Below, in pieces: positions 44,650 through 56,311 of a DNA stretch of 64,000 nt. Origin of the DNA: Delphinus delphis (taxonomy: Eukaryota > Chordata > Mammalia > Artiodactyla > Delphinidae); the NCBI RefSeq assembly GCF_949987515.2, contig NC_082684.1, positions 19,211,701 through 19,275,700 of the forward strand. The letters run 5' to 3'. Position 1 is the first letter of the stretch; the number at the start of each line of letters is the position of its first letter. The notes below the pieces were generated by a model, which was not told the origin of the DNA, did not search any database, and saw nothing but the letters and a program-made list of their open reading frames with translations. The translations under genes were made by a program, and so were the position numbers.

Positions 44650-46820
44650 TAACAATTAATAAAGTTAACAAAATAACATACAAGGACTCACACCATCAGT
44701 TTTAATAATAATGATAAGAAGGGATTTTTGCTTACCGCTTCTTCTGTTGAGAGCACAGTTAGTTTCCTGAGGGATTATCCCCCTCAAAATCTATCTATTC
44801 ATCTTTTCCCAGAACTTCTGTCTCTTGGAAGTACAGAGAAGACAGATTAATACACTGAAACTCAATGCTTAATCTTTATGTTTTCTAAGTCTGTTAGTTA
44901 ATAGATCTTTTTCTCTTGGATTTGAAACTGATAGGTTAAAGGTCTGGAATTTGGTAAGATCAACATGTAGTGATGGAAATTAAGTTAACATTTGAAGTTA
45001 GCAATGAAAAGGCATTGACTCCTGGTGATGTAATTTGAGCACCTGGATTAGCCATACCAGTCCTTAAATTCTGACTTTTTAACACCAACTTGATTTGCAT
45101 TTCTTTCAGTTGCAGCAATATCAATTCTAAATATTATAAGCATGGTTCTCAAAACCTTGAACAAATTCTTATAGATGTAATGTTTCCTCTTTTTTCTCTT
45201 ATTAATTCTGCCTAAATAGGGCATTCTTGTTCTCATTAATTAGCTTAGTTTAATTCCCTTAAATTCCTTTAAATGGATTGTAGGATTATTTCCTGATAGG
45301 TTTTTGTTTGATATAGTAATTTTTCCAAAGGTACTGTTTTAAGAAACCTTATAGATGAAGTTGCTGGGATTTCTGTAACAGTGATGGAATCATGGGTTGA
45401 GATGAAGTCATGGCACTTTAATGCCAATAGTCTAACAGGAAACTTGCTAGAGAGGTGAAGTCCCCCCGAGGAGGACGTGTGTGAGGTTGCCTCCCTTTGT
45501 CATCAGTCCTTTCCTGAGGCAAACAAAAGAGAATATGCCCCCTCTTTCCTTTCCAGTCACTCCAAAGTATTTGTCAGTATCCAAATACACTGACAGCAGT
45601 TTGCCCATCAATGCTGCCAGTAAATGGACAGGAAGATTTCTATCCTGCATTTATCTAGAAGGACTCTCAGATAAATGTCACATTTGCTCCAGTCTGCCTA
45701 AGGGGAAAGCCTGACAACACATAATGAAGACTCAGTTTCTCCAGATACTTCAAAGCCTCAAAAGCACATGGAATCACCACCCACCCTCACCCCACCCCAG
45801 CCCCTATCCACACCTATAAACTTATTTTGACAGATGGGTTATTTATACAGAGAGGTGGGAGGAAAAAGGAAGGTCAGAAACTTGCTTTCAGCCTTTACTG
45901 CTCCTATTCTTGTTTATCAAACTGAATTTGGATTCTTTCTGAGTCAACTTAGAATTTAACTTCAAAGAGAACATAATACATAGGTCAGGGTGTAGAAATA
46001 AAGAAAGTGAAAATATAAATGACACATAGAGCAAGGTGATATAGGGATGTGCAAACATATCTGTTATGACAAAATGGATAAGGGCTGGCATCCACTATTA
46101 ATGTGCAACCTCTGTTTGGATGGAAAATCAAAAGTCAACTATATGTTACTTACAAAAACAAAAAAAAATACACCTAACAAAATGTCACAGAAAATAAAAG
46201 GGATTGTCAAAGGTCATATTAGACAAAAACATACAAGGTGGGGAAGGAAAGGGGTGGTAAGAGTCATAATTCCACACAAAGTAGAAATCAAGGCAGAAAG
46301 CACTAAACAAACAAAAAAAGAGCTTATTTTCTACTCTTATAAGGTATAATCTGCAGTTAAATATAACTATTTGTAAGCCTTTATGAGTCAAATAGAGCAT
46401 CAAATGGCTATGACTTAATTTTAAGGCAAAAGAAATGAAATAAAATGAAAAATATAGAGAAATAATAATAGGAGACACAAGTATGTAACTCTTATGACAC
46501 AAAAAGTTGGTTAAAAGTGTACATAGCAAGCTGTTTTTCAAAACCAAGAAATATATGGATTTATTTAAAAGAAAAATGCAGATGCATAATATTTGCTCGT
46601 ATTTGTTTATATTATTTAAATATGTAGACACAAAACTAGATAAAAATTTCTTATGTTTTTACCAAACTATAAAAGTACAAATTAAATAGAAACCAAAATT
46701 TGAAAATTAATAAAATTCAAATTACAACCACATTCGGATTTCATAGTAACAACATGTTGTATGTTTCAAATTTCATTTATCGGTTCCTTTGATTTCTGAC
46801 ATTATTTTTATCACTGGAAA
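44650..46820. other. Stretch without assignable repeats
   Basis: The part 45430-45720 is GC-richer and open on both strands (plus 45481-45714, minus 45447-45650), with no recognised protein. The part 46185-46690 is very AT-rich; a 148-codon minus-strand frame there is Phe/Tyr/Leu-rich and typical of chance. Confidence 0.35.
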
Positions 46821-46824
46821 ATAA

Positions 46825-47035
46825 AGCACAGTGATTAACCCCATGAACTGTGAAAACAGCCAGATTTAAAGTGCCACTTTACAACTCTCCAGGTAATCTT
46901 AGCAGGTTACTTAACCTCCATGTGCGTCAGATTTTTGTCTGTGAAATGGACATAATTACAGCACCTACCTCAGAAGACTGCTGTAGATGTACTTCTAACA
47001 GAAACAGGCACTTAGTAAGTAGTATGTATGCTCAA
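46825..47035 (+). mobile_element. MIR SINE, sense
   Basis: 'cacagtgattaaccccatga', 'gcaggttacttaacctccat', 'atttttgtctgtgaaatgga', 'cataattacagcacctacct' and 'caggcacttagtaagtagta' follow the full MIR order. Confidence 0.88.
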
Positions 47036-48838
47036 TTTAAAATATCTTATTTTTTAATTTTCTTGCATTCATGATGAGCTAATTATTTTATTTATCTTTA
47101 GCCAAATACCGTACTTGCACATAAAATAAAATATTTTTCTACAAGGCCTTTGCTTATTTACTGGTATGCTTTCAGCTAAAGAACTTTTACCAATTTGTGA
47201 GTACAGTTGAACAATAAATCATAAAATTTCAAAGAAATGGTTCCCTCACTGCAGAATTTAGAGGTATTTCTAGCCATGAGGTATGTGTATGTGTATATAT
47301 ATATATGTAAATCCTTTCTCTGTTAAGTGTACCTCTATGGAAATGTTCAAGAAACAGAAGTTTAATAGTGATGTTAGAGAATTTACAGCAAAAATTATTT
47401 TCCAATTGATTTCACTTTTTACTAGACTAGACCTTAATAAAAATGAAAAATATTAAGGTTCATTTATTTACATAGCTCTCATGCATGGCTTGTCAATTTT
47501 ATGTAGGTACTGTAGTAGGAGCTATTGAAAACAAAAATAAACTGATCCTAAAATAAGGTTTCAGACCTTAAATGACCAAAGGGAGAGATATCCTTTAGAA
47601 AAAAAAAACAAAACATGAAAGGTAGGAAAAAAAAATGAAAGCTGGCATTTCATGCTTTAGAGTACAAAAATCTGGTTAATGTAATCGAGCTAAGCTGTAT
47701 GAGAGGTAGAACTGTGACGATTGAAAATATGGTAACATAACGTAAGCTGACCAATATTTATTAATTTAAAAATCTCATTCAGATAATTTTTACTCTTTTA
47801 TATTCAAAACTAAAAGGAATATATTATTTTATTCAACCTAAAGAAGGAGGTCATCAGTAAAATACTCTGCATGTATTTGAAAAGGCAGGCAAATTTTATA
47901 GTCAATAATTACATTAGTATCTATGAAAACAAAGAGAATTATATGGACCATCAGGTCTCATCTATCATGGCACCAGATGATGGCCTTTGAGAGTCATGAC
48001 AAAGATTTTTCCTGGGTAAGCATCCTCTGCAGATCCCTAGCAGTAGAAAGGCCACCAGGATTTCTGATTGACTCTTACTGAACATAAGTATCTCCCTGTC
48101 TTCTCATACGCCATGGGAAAGCACATGTGGCTTATATAAGAAGCAGCACAAGGCACTAGTGATATAGGCTGAGAAAGAAGGTGTAGAGGATGAGTGGCTC
48201 ACGGGGGGCAGGGTTACACCACATCGCTGTAGTCCATAATTTACTGCTACTCATGCTGAACCAAAAATGGAAGCACAACGTGGTTCATTTATGGCCAAGT
48301 AGTGCTCAAACAATGGCACAGGATGGACCAGAACTTGTTTCACACAATATAAATCACCTCCTGCTGTGGTTTCTCTGCCTTTTTCTCTTGCCATTTTATT
48401 TGCAGCCACACTTCAGAGCAGTGATTTCACATACTTGGTTGCGGACTTTCTTAACCATATATGGCAATCAGGGTAAAAAATTATGTTTTTGTTTATTTTT
48501 CTAAATCTCAATGGAAAGCACATCTTTTCCCAAATGTGTTCTTGAAATATTTACTTTGTGAAAATAAAAATAGTCATTTGGGGAAGCAGATTCAGATCTC
48601 GTGCCAACAACCATAAACTCCACCCTGTGTTTTGTCACAATTAGATTTTTTTTGCTCTCTTTAAGAATGTTTTACATGAAATGACTATTTTCACTGAAAT
48701 GCTATTTTGATATTATATTGCTTTATACACTAAATTGAAGAGAGATAAAAGGCAAATAGGAGTATAATTATTCTTAAAAACAAAATTAAAATGTGATGAT
48801 GTAAATTCTGACAGGAACTCTAGGAGTCAAGACTAAAA
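47036..48838. other. AT-rich stretch, one GC-richer island
   Basis: A possible L2 relic lies at 47490-47600 ('taggtactgtagtaggagct') and a short TG/TA run at 47285-47307. The part 47990-48480 is less AT-rich and has a 104-codon plus frame (48190-48504) with no recognised domain, ending in a hydrophobic segment. A TTTATTTGCAG acceptor-like word occurs near 48400, but no exon can be supported. Confidence 0.35.
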
Positions 48839-48847
48839 ATGAAGGAG

Positions 48848-49070
48848 GGCTTCCCCGGTGGTGCAGTGGTTGAGAGTCTGCCTGCCGATGCAGGGGACAC
48901 GGGTTCGTGCCCCAGTCCGGGAAGATCCCACGTGCTGTGGAGCGACTGGCTCCGTGAGCCATGGCTGCTGAGCCTGTGCATCTGGAGCCTGTGCGTCCGG
49001 AGCCTGTGCTCCGCAACGGGAGAGGCCACAGCAGTGAGAGGCCCAGCGTAACGAAAAAAAAAAAAAAAAA
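48848..49070 (+). mobile_element. CHR-type SINE with an extra 15-base unit, sense
   Basis: Starts ggcttccccggtggtgcagt and ends gcgtaacg plus a 17-A tail. Pol III B-box-like ggttcgtgccc lies at 48902-48912. A short duplication (gaaggag at 48841-48847 and 49071-49077) flanks it. The segment gagcctgtgc[a/g]t is present as two adjacent 15-base units (48970-48984 and 48985-48999) where other copies in the window have one. Frames inside it are not genes. Confidence 0.95.
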
Positions 49071-49249
49071 GAAGGAGTGATTTTACTGCTAATGGTTTTC
49101 TAAGAAGGAAGATGTGGAATTATGGTACGTAGTAATTTAGACAATATCTAAATAATTGAAGGGAAACAATCGATAAATTGGTAATGTATATTCTGTAATC
49201 ACATTAAATCTTTATTTGCTACCATTCAAATTTATAAGATGTTTTAATT

Positions 49250-49440
49250 TATATTTATTATTAAACCAACACCATGAGATGATTGTGCCTCTCTCCTCAC
49301 ATTTCACAACTGAGAAAAACTAAATTCCTGGAATTTCATTGATTATCCTATGTTCACACAGTTCATAAATCATAGATCTGAGACACGACTACTGTATCGT
49401 GTACTTTCTAAACCAGGATTCTTTCAACCACATCACAGTG
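49250..49440 (-). mobile_element. MIR SINE, antisense
   Basis: 'tcctcacatttcacaactga', 'gaaaaactaaattcctggaa', 'gttcacacagttcataaatc' and 'ctaaaccaggattctttcaa' match the reverse-complement MIR. Confidence 0.7.
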
Positions 49441-49525
49441 ATCTCACTTTTACTCTTCATCTTCTTCATTTTTGCTTTATATCTGCTTAGGAAGAAAAAA
49501 GAGGTGCTTCCAACTTCAATTAAAG

Positions 49526-49550
49526 TGTGTGTGTTCGTGTGTGTGTGTTT
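49526..49550 (+). repeat. (GT)n microsatellite, interrupted
   Basis: About 11 GT/TG units broken by one TC. It lies just upstream of the decayed L1. Confidence 0.85.
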
Positions 49551-49569
49551 CCTTATCAACCTTCTTGGG

Positions 49570-50990
49570 TATCTATGAGCCTATTAGTCTGTTATTATTC
49601 TTTTCAAAAACCAAATTTTGGCTTTAATAATTTTCTGTTGTGCTTTTTTTCTTACATTCCTTAAGGTCTGCTTTTTATAATTTTCTTCTGTGTGGGGTTG
49701 GATTGTGTCCCTCCTAATGATATGTTCATATCCCAATCCTTGGTACTGGTGAATGTGGCTTGATTTAGATGTAGGGTCTTTGCAGATGTAATTAAGATAT
49801 AAGTTAAGATGACACCATACTGGAGTCAGATGGTCCTTTAACCTGATATGACAAGTGTTCTTAAAAGAAGAGAAGAGACACAGAAATAGACACAAGGGAA
49901 GACACCGATGTGACAACACAAGTAGAGATTGGAATTATGCAGCTCCAAGGCAAGGAATCCCAAGGGTTGCTTGCAACCACTGGATGCTAGGGGTGTATAT
50001 GGAACAGATTTTCCCTCTGAGCCCCCAAGAAGGAACCAATCCTGTCGATATTTTGATTTGAGACTTCTGGCCTTCTGAACAATGGGAGAATAAATTCTGT
50101 TATTTTAAGGCACCCAATTTGTGGTAATTCGTTATGTAGCCCTAGAAAACTAATATATCCACCTTCCACTCTCTTTGGGTTTAATTTGCTGCTCTCTTTC
50201 TCACATCTTGAGATGGATCCTTAGATCACTGATTTATAGGTTTTCTTTTTAAATATGTCTTTAAGTTATACATTTCTAGGTAAACACTGCAGTAGCTGTA
50301 TAACACAAGTGTTGATATGTTTCATTTTCATAGTTCCTTGGTTTAATATTTGCTAATTTCCTTTTCGTCAATGATTATGTAGACGTATATTGTATAATTT
50401 CAAAATATGTGGCTATTTTTTATTTAGCTTGTTTTATTGAATTCTAGTTCAAGTCCTTTGTCAGAGAAGATACTCTAAATTATTTTTAAATTAAAAAAAT
50501 TTCTTAAGAATTGTTTTATGGTTCATCATAAGTTCAATGTTAGCATACTCTAGAAACACTTGAAAGAAAGCATAATCTGTCAATTTGGAGTATAATACTC
50601 TTAGGTAAATTTTATTAATCAGATTATTCATATCTTCTTTATTTTTACTGTTTTCTCTTAGTTTGATCAATTCATACAATATGTTTTTTGAAACTATCTT
50701 ATTAGGTGCATGCATATAGGTAAATTGACCCTTTAATCAATATGTAATTTCTCACTTTTTCTTTGGCAATTACCTTGCTTTAAAGCCTATTTTTTTCTGA
50801 TACTAGTATAGCTATATGGTATATGGTATTTTTTGTTCTTTTACTTTCAACATTTCTGTATAATTACATTTAAACTATGGATATGTTAATAAATGGTGTG
50901 GTTTAAATTTGGGTTTTTTGTTATTTTCTTCTTTTTTTTTAATCCAGGGTAACAAACTTTGTTTTTATTTTATGCGTCTATGATTGATGC
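49570..50990 (-). mobile_element. L1 LINE ORF2 region, antisense, decayed
   Basis: Reverse-complement L1 ORF2 text runs on both sides of an LTR. Before it: 'caaaaaccaaattttggctt'. After it: 'ctctttgggtttaatttgct', 'cattttcatagttccttggt', 'tcaagtcctttgtcagagaa', 'cttattaggtgcatgcatat', 'aaattgaccctttaatcaat' and 'cttttactttcaacatttct'. These correspond to the region after the reverse-transcriptase domain in older mammalian L1M families. A 74-codon minus frame (50491-50715) is a remnant of ORF2. The copy has many stops and is dead. Confidence 0.8.
49691..50155 (+). mobile_element. MLT1-family LTR (ERVL-MaLR) inside the L1
   Basis: Starts 'tgtggggttggattgtgtcc' and ends 'gccctagaaaactaata'. Diagnostic text is 'ggtctttgcagatgtaatta', 'ttcttaaaagaagagaagag', 'agacttctggccttctgaac' and 'gagaataaattctgttattt'. 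This matches the MLT1C/D-like LTR order. It is inserted into the antisense L1 at about 49690. Confidence 0.85.
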
Positions 50991-51785
50991 TTATTCCATT
51001 TCTATGTATTTCTTATTCAAAACTTCATTAATTTAAAGCATAAAATCTTTTCAAACTGTGTAAATCTCAAGTGCCCTTTAGGTATTATTGGTAATTTGGA
51101 GGGCAATGAGTAATATGGCAGAGATTTTTATTTACTAAATATTTACAGGATTGAAATTAATTTTCTATTTATGATTTCCATCTAAAGAGTAAATATATTC
51201 TATATCTTAGGTAACACTATAGGAGAACTGGGGACCCGTACCAATGATATCAGCATACTCATCTGTAAGGTGAGTAAGTAAAGAATGTAAGGTGAGTGGT
51301 AAAGAATGGTGTGTTTGATCTTGTTGCTTCCTTCAAATGTGCTGTTGGATCCTGGATATTTAACTCATTTGATGTGCTGTGCTTCCAGCAGGCTTGGTGT
51401 TGCAGAATATCATTTTATTCTTCAACCCGTTTAACTTCAAATGAGATGCAAAAATACTCTTTCAGCTATCTCTCTCATGTGGTAATAGAAATCAACCAGA
51501 AGGTAGAAGTTAAGTAATGGATATAATATTTTAAGAGTTCTATTGGAATTAAATGATGTATTATGATTAAGGAAAGCAGGAAGAGAGTATATGTTAACAT
51601 GTATGGATTCATTAGGAATCACAAAAGCCCAGATTGATTGAATATAGCTGTCTTGGCCAACTATTCAGTTACTTAATTTTAAAAAGACATCTTAGTACTT
51701 TGTTAAAACAAACTTACAGGGTGATATCAGTTTAATATTCTCTTCTAGGTGATGATAGTGTTAATACTAAGAAAAAAAATATTTA
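50991..51785. other. Single-copy-looking stretch with duplicated donor-like words
   Basis: It contains two copies of AAGGTGAGT 22 bases apart (donor positions at 51270 and 51292), after a possible acceptor at 51210. See the finding. The 73-codon frame at 51296-51517 has no recognised domain. Confidence 0.35.
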
Positions 51786-51789
51786 GAAG

Positions 51790-51988
51790 TTACCTACTTT
51801 ATAGGAATGAACTGTTCTAGGCACTTTACATGAATTACTCCTTTAATATTCACAGCAATATTGTAGGTTTTCTGTAATTATCCCTATTTTATAGATGTAG
51901 AGAAAGCTTATAGAGGTTAAATAAATGTCAAAGCCCCAGAATTGGGAAATAGGGAAGCCACAATTTAAAATCTGATTTTTTTTTTTTT
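51790..51988 (-). mobile_element. MIR SINE, antisense
   Basis: 'tctaggcactttacatgaat', 'cctttaatattcacagcaat', 'ctattttatagatgtagaga' and 'gaggttaaataaatgtcaaa' follow the reverse-complement MIR order. Confidence 0.85.
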
Positions 51989-52404
51989 AGTTGTTTTTCA
52001 AAGTCTTTGTCCTTTTCTCAAAACCTGGCAGCCACTCAACAGGTCTTATATAAAATAATCAATGTTCTACTGAGACCCTGAGAAATTCAAGAATTGTAAG
52101 ACTTGGTTTTATTAAAGAAAAGAATGGGAATGAGGTAAAGTGGAATAGGGCACAGTAGTTCTGGGAAGTAGTAAAAAATGTGACACTAAGATAAAGAAAG
52201 AATAATACTGTATATAAAGAATGCTGCTTGATTCTCAATTCTGCTTGTGGGTGAAATCTATCTAAGACTTAGGAGCGGGAAGCTGGAGGACTCTACTTTT
52301 ATGAAAGGTAACTGTTAAAAATCAGTTGAAAAACCAATGCACCTATTAATAGAGGTAGTTAGCATTTCAAGTTATATGAACATCAGGTATTTATTTCCTT
52401 ACTT

Positions 52405-52630
52405 TTCACCAGCTATTTAGTAAACGCTTATTATGTGCAGGCATTCAACTAAGTAAGTAGTGGAAATACAGAAAAAAATCTATCGACAAGGAGATTGCCA
52501 AGACCTTATGAAAAAAGTAATAATGCATAGGACATTTGAAAGGTAAGTGAGAGTTAACCTGACATGGGACAGGGGAGGGGATGATGGATAAGTGTTCTGG
52601 GTGAAGGGCAGGGACTTTGCTACATACCCA
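52405..52630 (-). mobile_element. L2 terminus, antisense
   Basis: 'aacgcttattatgtgcaggc', 'gaaatacagaaaaaaatcta' and 'gacaaggagattgccaagac' fit the reverse-complement L2 end; the later part is looser. Confidence 0.55.
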
Positions 52631-54470
52631 AGGGGAGAGCCGTAAATCTAATCCCAATTTTCCAGAGAATCAGTTTCACCAAAATGTTTAACAAGCAAAA
52701 AATTCAAGAATGAAAAAAAATTTTTAAAGTGTTTCTCTAAGTCAAATTTAAATTATTTTATTTTTCCCTGAATTTCTGCACTATTGTGTATTCAATCTTA
52801 CCCCCTTCCAAAGAAATTTTTTTTGGATTCTTTTAAATGGAAACTGTTCTTAAAAAGCTTTTATGTGTAATGTGAGAAGTTTTAGAACATTCATCCACAT
52901 TTAGCTTTTGCTGAAAGGGGGGGAGGAAATTGGTTATAATAAAAACATAAAAGACATTTTATAACTATGTGTAAGCTAAAATAATATGGTTTTGGGGGGT
53001 AGAATAAATAATCAGTGAGAAGCAAAACTGATCCGTTCAATGTTTATTGTCCATGGTGAATCAATTAGAAATGACCACAGCAACTGCAGTGAGCAGAATA
53101 TAAAAGTGTCTTTCATTAGCTGGTTTATTTCTAATTCACATGAGAATATCTTGAAGCAAAACTGTACAAGTAGTAGTATGCTTTTTAAATACAATTTGCC
53201 TGGTATTGCCCATTTCATTTTATAATTATTTTTTTCCTACATTAAAGCTAATACATGGTTTTAACCCCAACTTTGGAAATATTGATAGCCTATATAAGCC
53301 TTGAATGGGCCAGGATTAAAAGTACCAAATAAAGAACCTGTAACCTGAACTTGTAACCTGTTACAAGAGGTTTGATTTTATTTTCTTTGTGTATATGTGC
53401 ATGTGTGTGAGTGTGTATGTCTAAGTGACCATTTTAATGTTTTGTGACTTTAAAGTGTCCATTTACATTTCAGATAAAGGTATAAAAAATACAAAAGGTC
53501 TCCTAAATATTTTATTTCAATAAAGAAAGTTCAAATATGTTAAGAAACATATGTCTAGAAAAGAACATACTAATCCATTGGGGTTTGGTCTTAAATCATA
53601 TGAGCATAAATTATCATCGTAATCTACTAATTATACATTATGTAACTTTTTACTTTCAAACTCTTCACTCTTATCTTCTTTGCTCAAGTAGAAGCACTTG
53701 ATGTTTAGTGATGGAATAAACATTTAACAGAGGCCAACTTAGTGTCAGCTAGTCCTAACTGACAACAGGGACCATATTTTAGTCGCCTGTGTAAGGGCAG
53801 AGTTTAAGGATTTTCATATAATAGAAACTCTAAGAACATGTGAATGGGTTTGCTGGATCAGCTGTGAAGTACCTTCTCATATTCGTGCCTTCACAGGAGA
53901 TACAGATTCATTAGGGCCAGGAAAGGTCCATGAAAAGTTGTAAAAGTGCAGGGAAAGGAAATAAGGCTATAAAACATCATGTTTCAACTCCAGCATCTCT
54001 ATCCCTAGCCCCGTCCAGCTCAATTGCCCACCAGGGAGAAAGGGAGGGATATGATGTCTCAACTGTGAAAATCAGTGACCTAGGTCTAGAGGTGAGTCAC
54101 TGATATGACACACTCACAGAGCAGCAGCAAAAGCTACTGGATTCTCATGGAATAAATATTCAGCTAACGAGGAGTCACACCTATTCACCACTGGGCTCAA
54201 CCAGCAAGCACACTCAGTAAGATCTTAAAGGCAAGTCAGAGAAAAGAGAAGAAGGGCAGGACATAAAAACCAACCAACCAACCAACCAGGGAAATACCAA
54301 CAAGCTACAGAGGAGATAAAAAGAGCAAACAATGTTAGAGAAATGTATTATCTCTAATCTCTAGAAGGGAAGGAAAAAAAAAAAACAACCTTCAGCAGTG
54401 AACATTACAAACAAATAGCACCTACCCTGGTCCATAGGAAACTGTTAGACTATAATCTAAGGGTCACCAT
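52631..54470. other. Stretch without assignable repeats
   Basis: It contains an 18-bp palindrome at 53350-53367, a GT-rich patch near 53390-53420 and (AACC) units at 54272-54289. The frames at 53012-53225 on both strands have no recognised product. Confidence 0.4.
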
Positions 54471-54474
54471 CTAG

Positions 54475-54775
54475 GTGTAAACAAAGTGCTATGGGAGCAC
54501 CAGGGAACTGGATGAACCTGAATGCCGAGTCAGAGCAGTTTCCTCAAGGGGGTCATAACAGAGATGAATCTTAGAGTATTGATAAGATGTAGCCTGGTGG
54601 AGAGGTAAGAGATGCAGTTCCAGGAAGAGGAACATGAGCAAGACCACATACATGTGGGGCTTCACGGAAGCTTAGAATGCGATGTCAAAAAATAAGTGAG
54701 AGGGAGGGATGATGGAAGATATGGATGGTAAGGTTTTCTAGAATCTTCTTCACAATGTTAAGGAGTAGTGATTCT
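54475..54775 (-). mobile_element. L2 fragment, antisense
   Basis: 'acaaagtgctatgggagcac', 'gagatgaatcttagagtatt', 'gcagttccaggaagaggaac' and 'agcaagaccacatacatgtg' match the reverse-complement L2 segment around 'cattccaggcagagggaac'. Confidence 0.65.
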
Positions 54776-54779
54776 CCCT

Positions 54780-55105
54780 CTACATTCCTCTCTCCAACTC
54801 CTACAAACACTGGACTCCTTGTTCCTCTCTAGAAGTTATATTGATTTTACACTCTATACATTTCTTAGATTTATTTCTTCTTGATTCTCAGGCCATTGTT
54901 TTTGTCAAAGCACATTAGGCTACGTTAGGTCCTGCCACCATATATCCTATAGCACCTTTCTCTCCCTTGAGCCATATCCATCAAACCTTATTAGGATCAC
55001 TGGTCAGTTTCACCAAGCCCTCTTCTGGTCCATCCTGGGTCTGTCTCTCTTATCATAGTATCCCTATTGACAAGATAGATGATGAATAAATTTTGCTTGA
55101 ATGAA
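54780..55105 (+). mobile_element. L2 fragment, sense
   Basis: It ends with 'gatgatgaataaattttgct' and 'tgaatgaag', the L2 3' terminus. The upstream text ('ctccttgttcctctctagaa', 'tgccaccatatatcctatag') is only loosely similar. Confidence 0.4.
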
Positions 55106-55107
55106 GT

Positions 55108-55205
55108 TAAAACTTACCTAAATGATTGCAATAATCTAACTACTCCCCCCTGACTTCAAATTTCTCCCCGTTTCTTAAACTTGCCATGCTGCAACAATGT
55201 GCATA
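55108..55205 (+). mobile_element. Second L2 fragment, sense
   Basis: 'ctaaatgattgcaataatct' and 'aactactcccccctgacttc' resemble the L2 text 'gattactgcaatagcctcct' and 'aactggtctccctgcttcc'. Confidence 0.45.
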
Positions 55206-55720
55206 AAAGAAAGATTCTTGCCTTACAAATAAATAAGCTATTTTTGTACAGAAATTTGAGAGTTTATTCATAAATACTTACTTAAAGAAGACTTCTGAGC
55301 AGACTCCCACATAAAAAAAGGTACTGAAATGGGTGCTAAGTTTTTAGGTCCTTTTCATAAGCATACATTTCTTATTTCTATGTTTCTCCTTAGTAAGAAA
55401 CTTTTGAAATATGCCTCCAAATATTTGAATTGAGTCTATTCACAAGTGCACTTTTATTTTATTTTTATAAAACTTATGGTGATATGAATTGAGAAAACAA
55501 CATTCAGGTGTTGACTGCCCTCTTAAATGAACTTAATTGTCAAATATTTCTAGTGAGAATTTTTTTACTCTCCCTCAGCTTTAAGAAAAAAAAGAAATGC
55601 ATATTCCTTCTGTCTCTGAAAAAGACAGATGTCAACAAATAGATTCCCTGATGAAAACAGAAGGATTTATTTCCCCTCTAACATATTTATCCAAGGGTAA
55701 GCCATTGAAATAAGGATGAC
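55206..55720. other. AT-rich stretch with nothing assignable
   Basis: No named repeat, coding frame or structured motif recognised. Confidence 0.4.
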
Positions 55721-55724
55721 TCAG

Positions 55725-55905
55725 GAGATCATAGGCTGAGTACATTTTGGATTCTAATCCTAACCATGTCACTGACTTAAATATGGGTCTTATTTCTCAT
55801 GTGTCTTAATCTCCCTGGTGGTGAAAGGAGAATAAGAATTTCTCCTGTGCACTTAGTGCTTTGAAAATCCAGTAAAGCATCACAGAAGATGCTGTACAAA
55901 ATGTC
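55725..55905 (+). mobile_element. MIR SINE, sense
   Basis: 'gattctaatcctaaccatgt', 'gtgtcttaatctccctggtg', 'tctcctgtgcacttagtgct' and 'ttgaaaatccagtaaagcat' loosely follow the MIR order. Confidence 0.55.
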
Positions 55906-55974
55906 ATGAAGGAAAAACAGTCTACAAAACAAATAAGGTGGAGGGGTTTTTGATATGGATTTCATTGATGTAAT

Positions 55975-56272
55975 GAAATAAGTACCAAATATTAGTCATT
56001 GTGTGCCGTGTGTGATGACTTGCTAGGTGGAGGGTTTAAGAAGTAAATAAGCCATCATATCTCCACTTCCCTCTAAAAGGAGATCCTTGCTTAGTTGAGG
56101 CAGTAGGTGTACAGACAGATTACCCCCTTCATTTGGTGAACATTTGTAGAGTATGTGTTATATGCCAGACACTGTTTTAGCCAGTGACGATGCAACAGTG
56201 AGGTAGAATGGATATGAGGGATCTCTTCTCTGATTGAATTCTAATGGGTGAAACAAACAACAATCAAGATAA
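55975..56272 (-). mobile_element. L2 termini, antisense, one or two copies
   Basis: 'catttggtgaacatttgtag', 'atgccagacactgttttagc' and 'gatgcaacagtgaggtagaa' (56133-56220) clearly match the reverse-complement L2 end. The preceding 55975-56130 ('ggaggcagtaggtgtacaga'-like text) may be another copy. The relic stops at a (TA)n run. Confidence 0.6.

Positions 56273-56273
<1 letters not shown>

Positions 56274-56305
<32 letters not shown>
56274..56305 (+). repeat. (TA)16 microsatellite
   Basis: A pure run of about 16 TA units, likely variable and prone to cruciform extrusion. It separates L2-derived sequence from AT-rich DNA. Confidence 0.93.

Positions 56306-56311
<6 letters not shown>

Noticed and set aside
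48190..48504. 104-codon plus-strand frame as a gene
   Set aside because: No recognised domain, no supporting splice or promoter context, and the C-terminal part is hydrophobic by T-richness.
48848..48925. tRNA gene at a SINE head
   Set aside because: The A- and B-box-like words belong to the tRNA-derived head of the SINE; a cloverleaf with acceptor stem is not preserved.
50491..50715. 74-codon minus-strand frame as a small gene
   Set aside because: It is a remnant of the antisense L1 ORF2, surrounded by matching L1 text with many stops.
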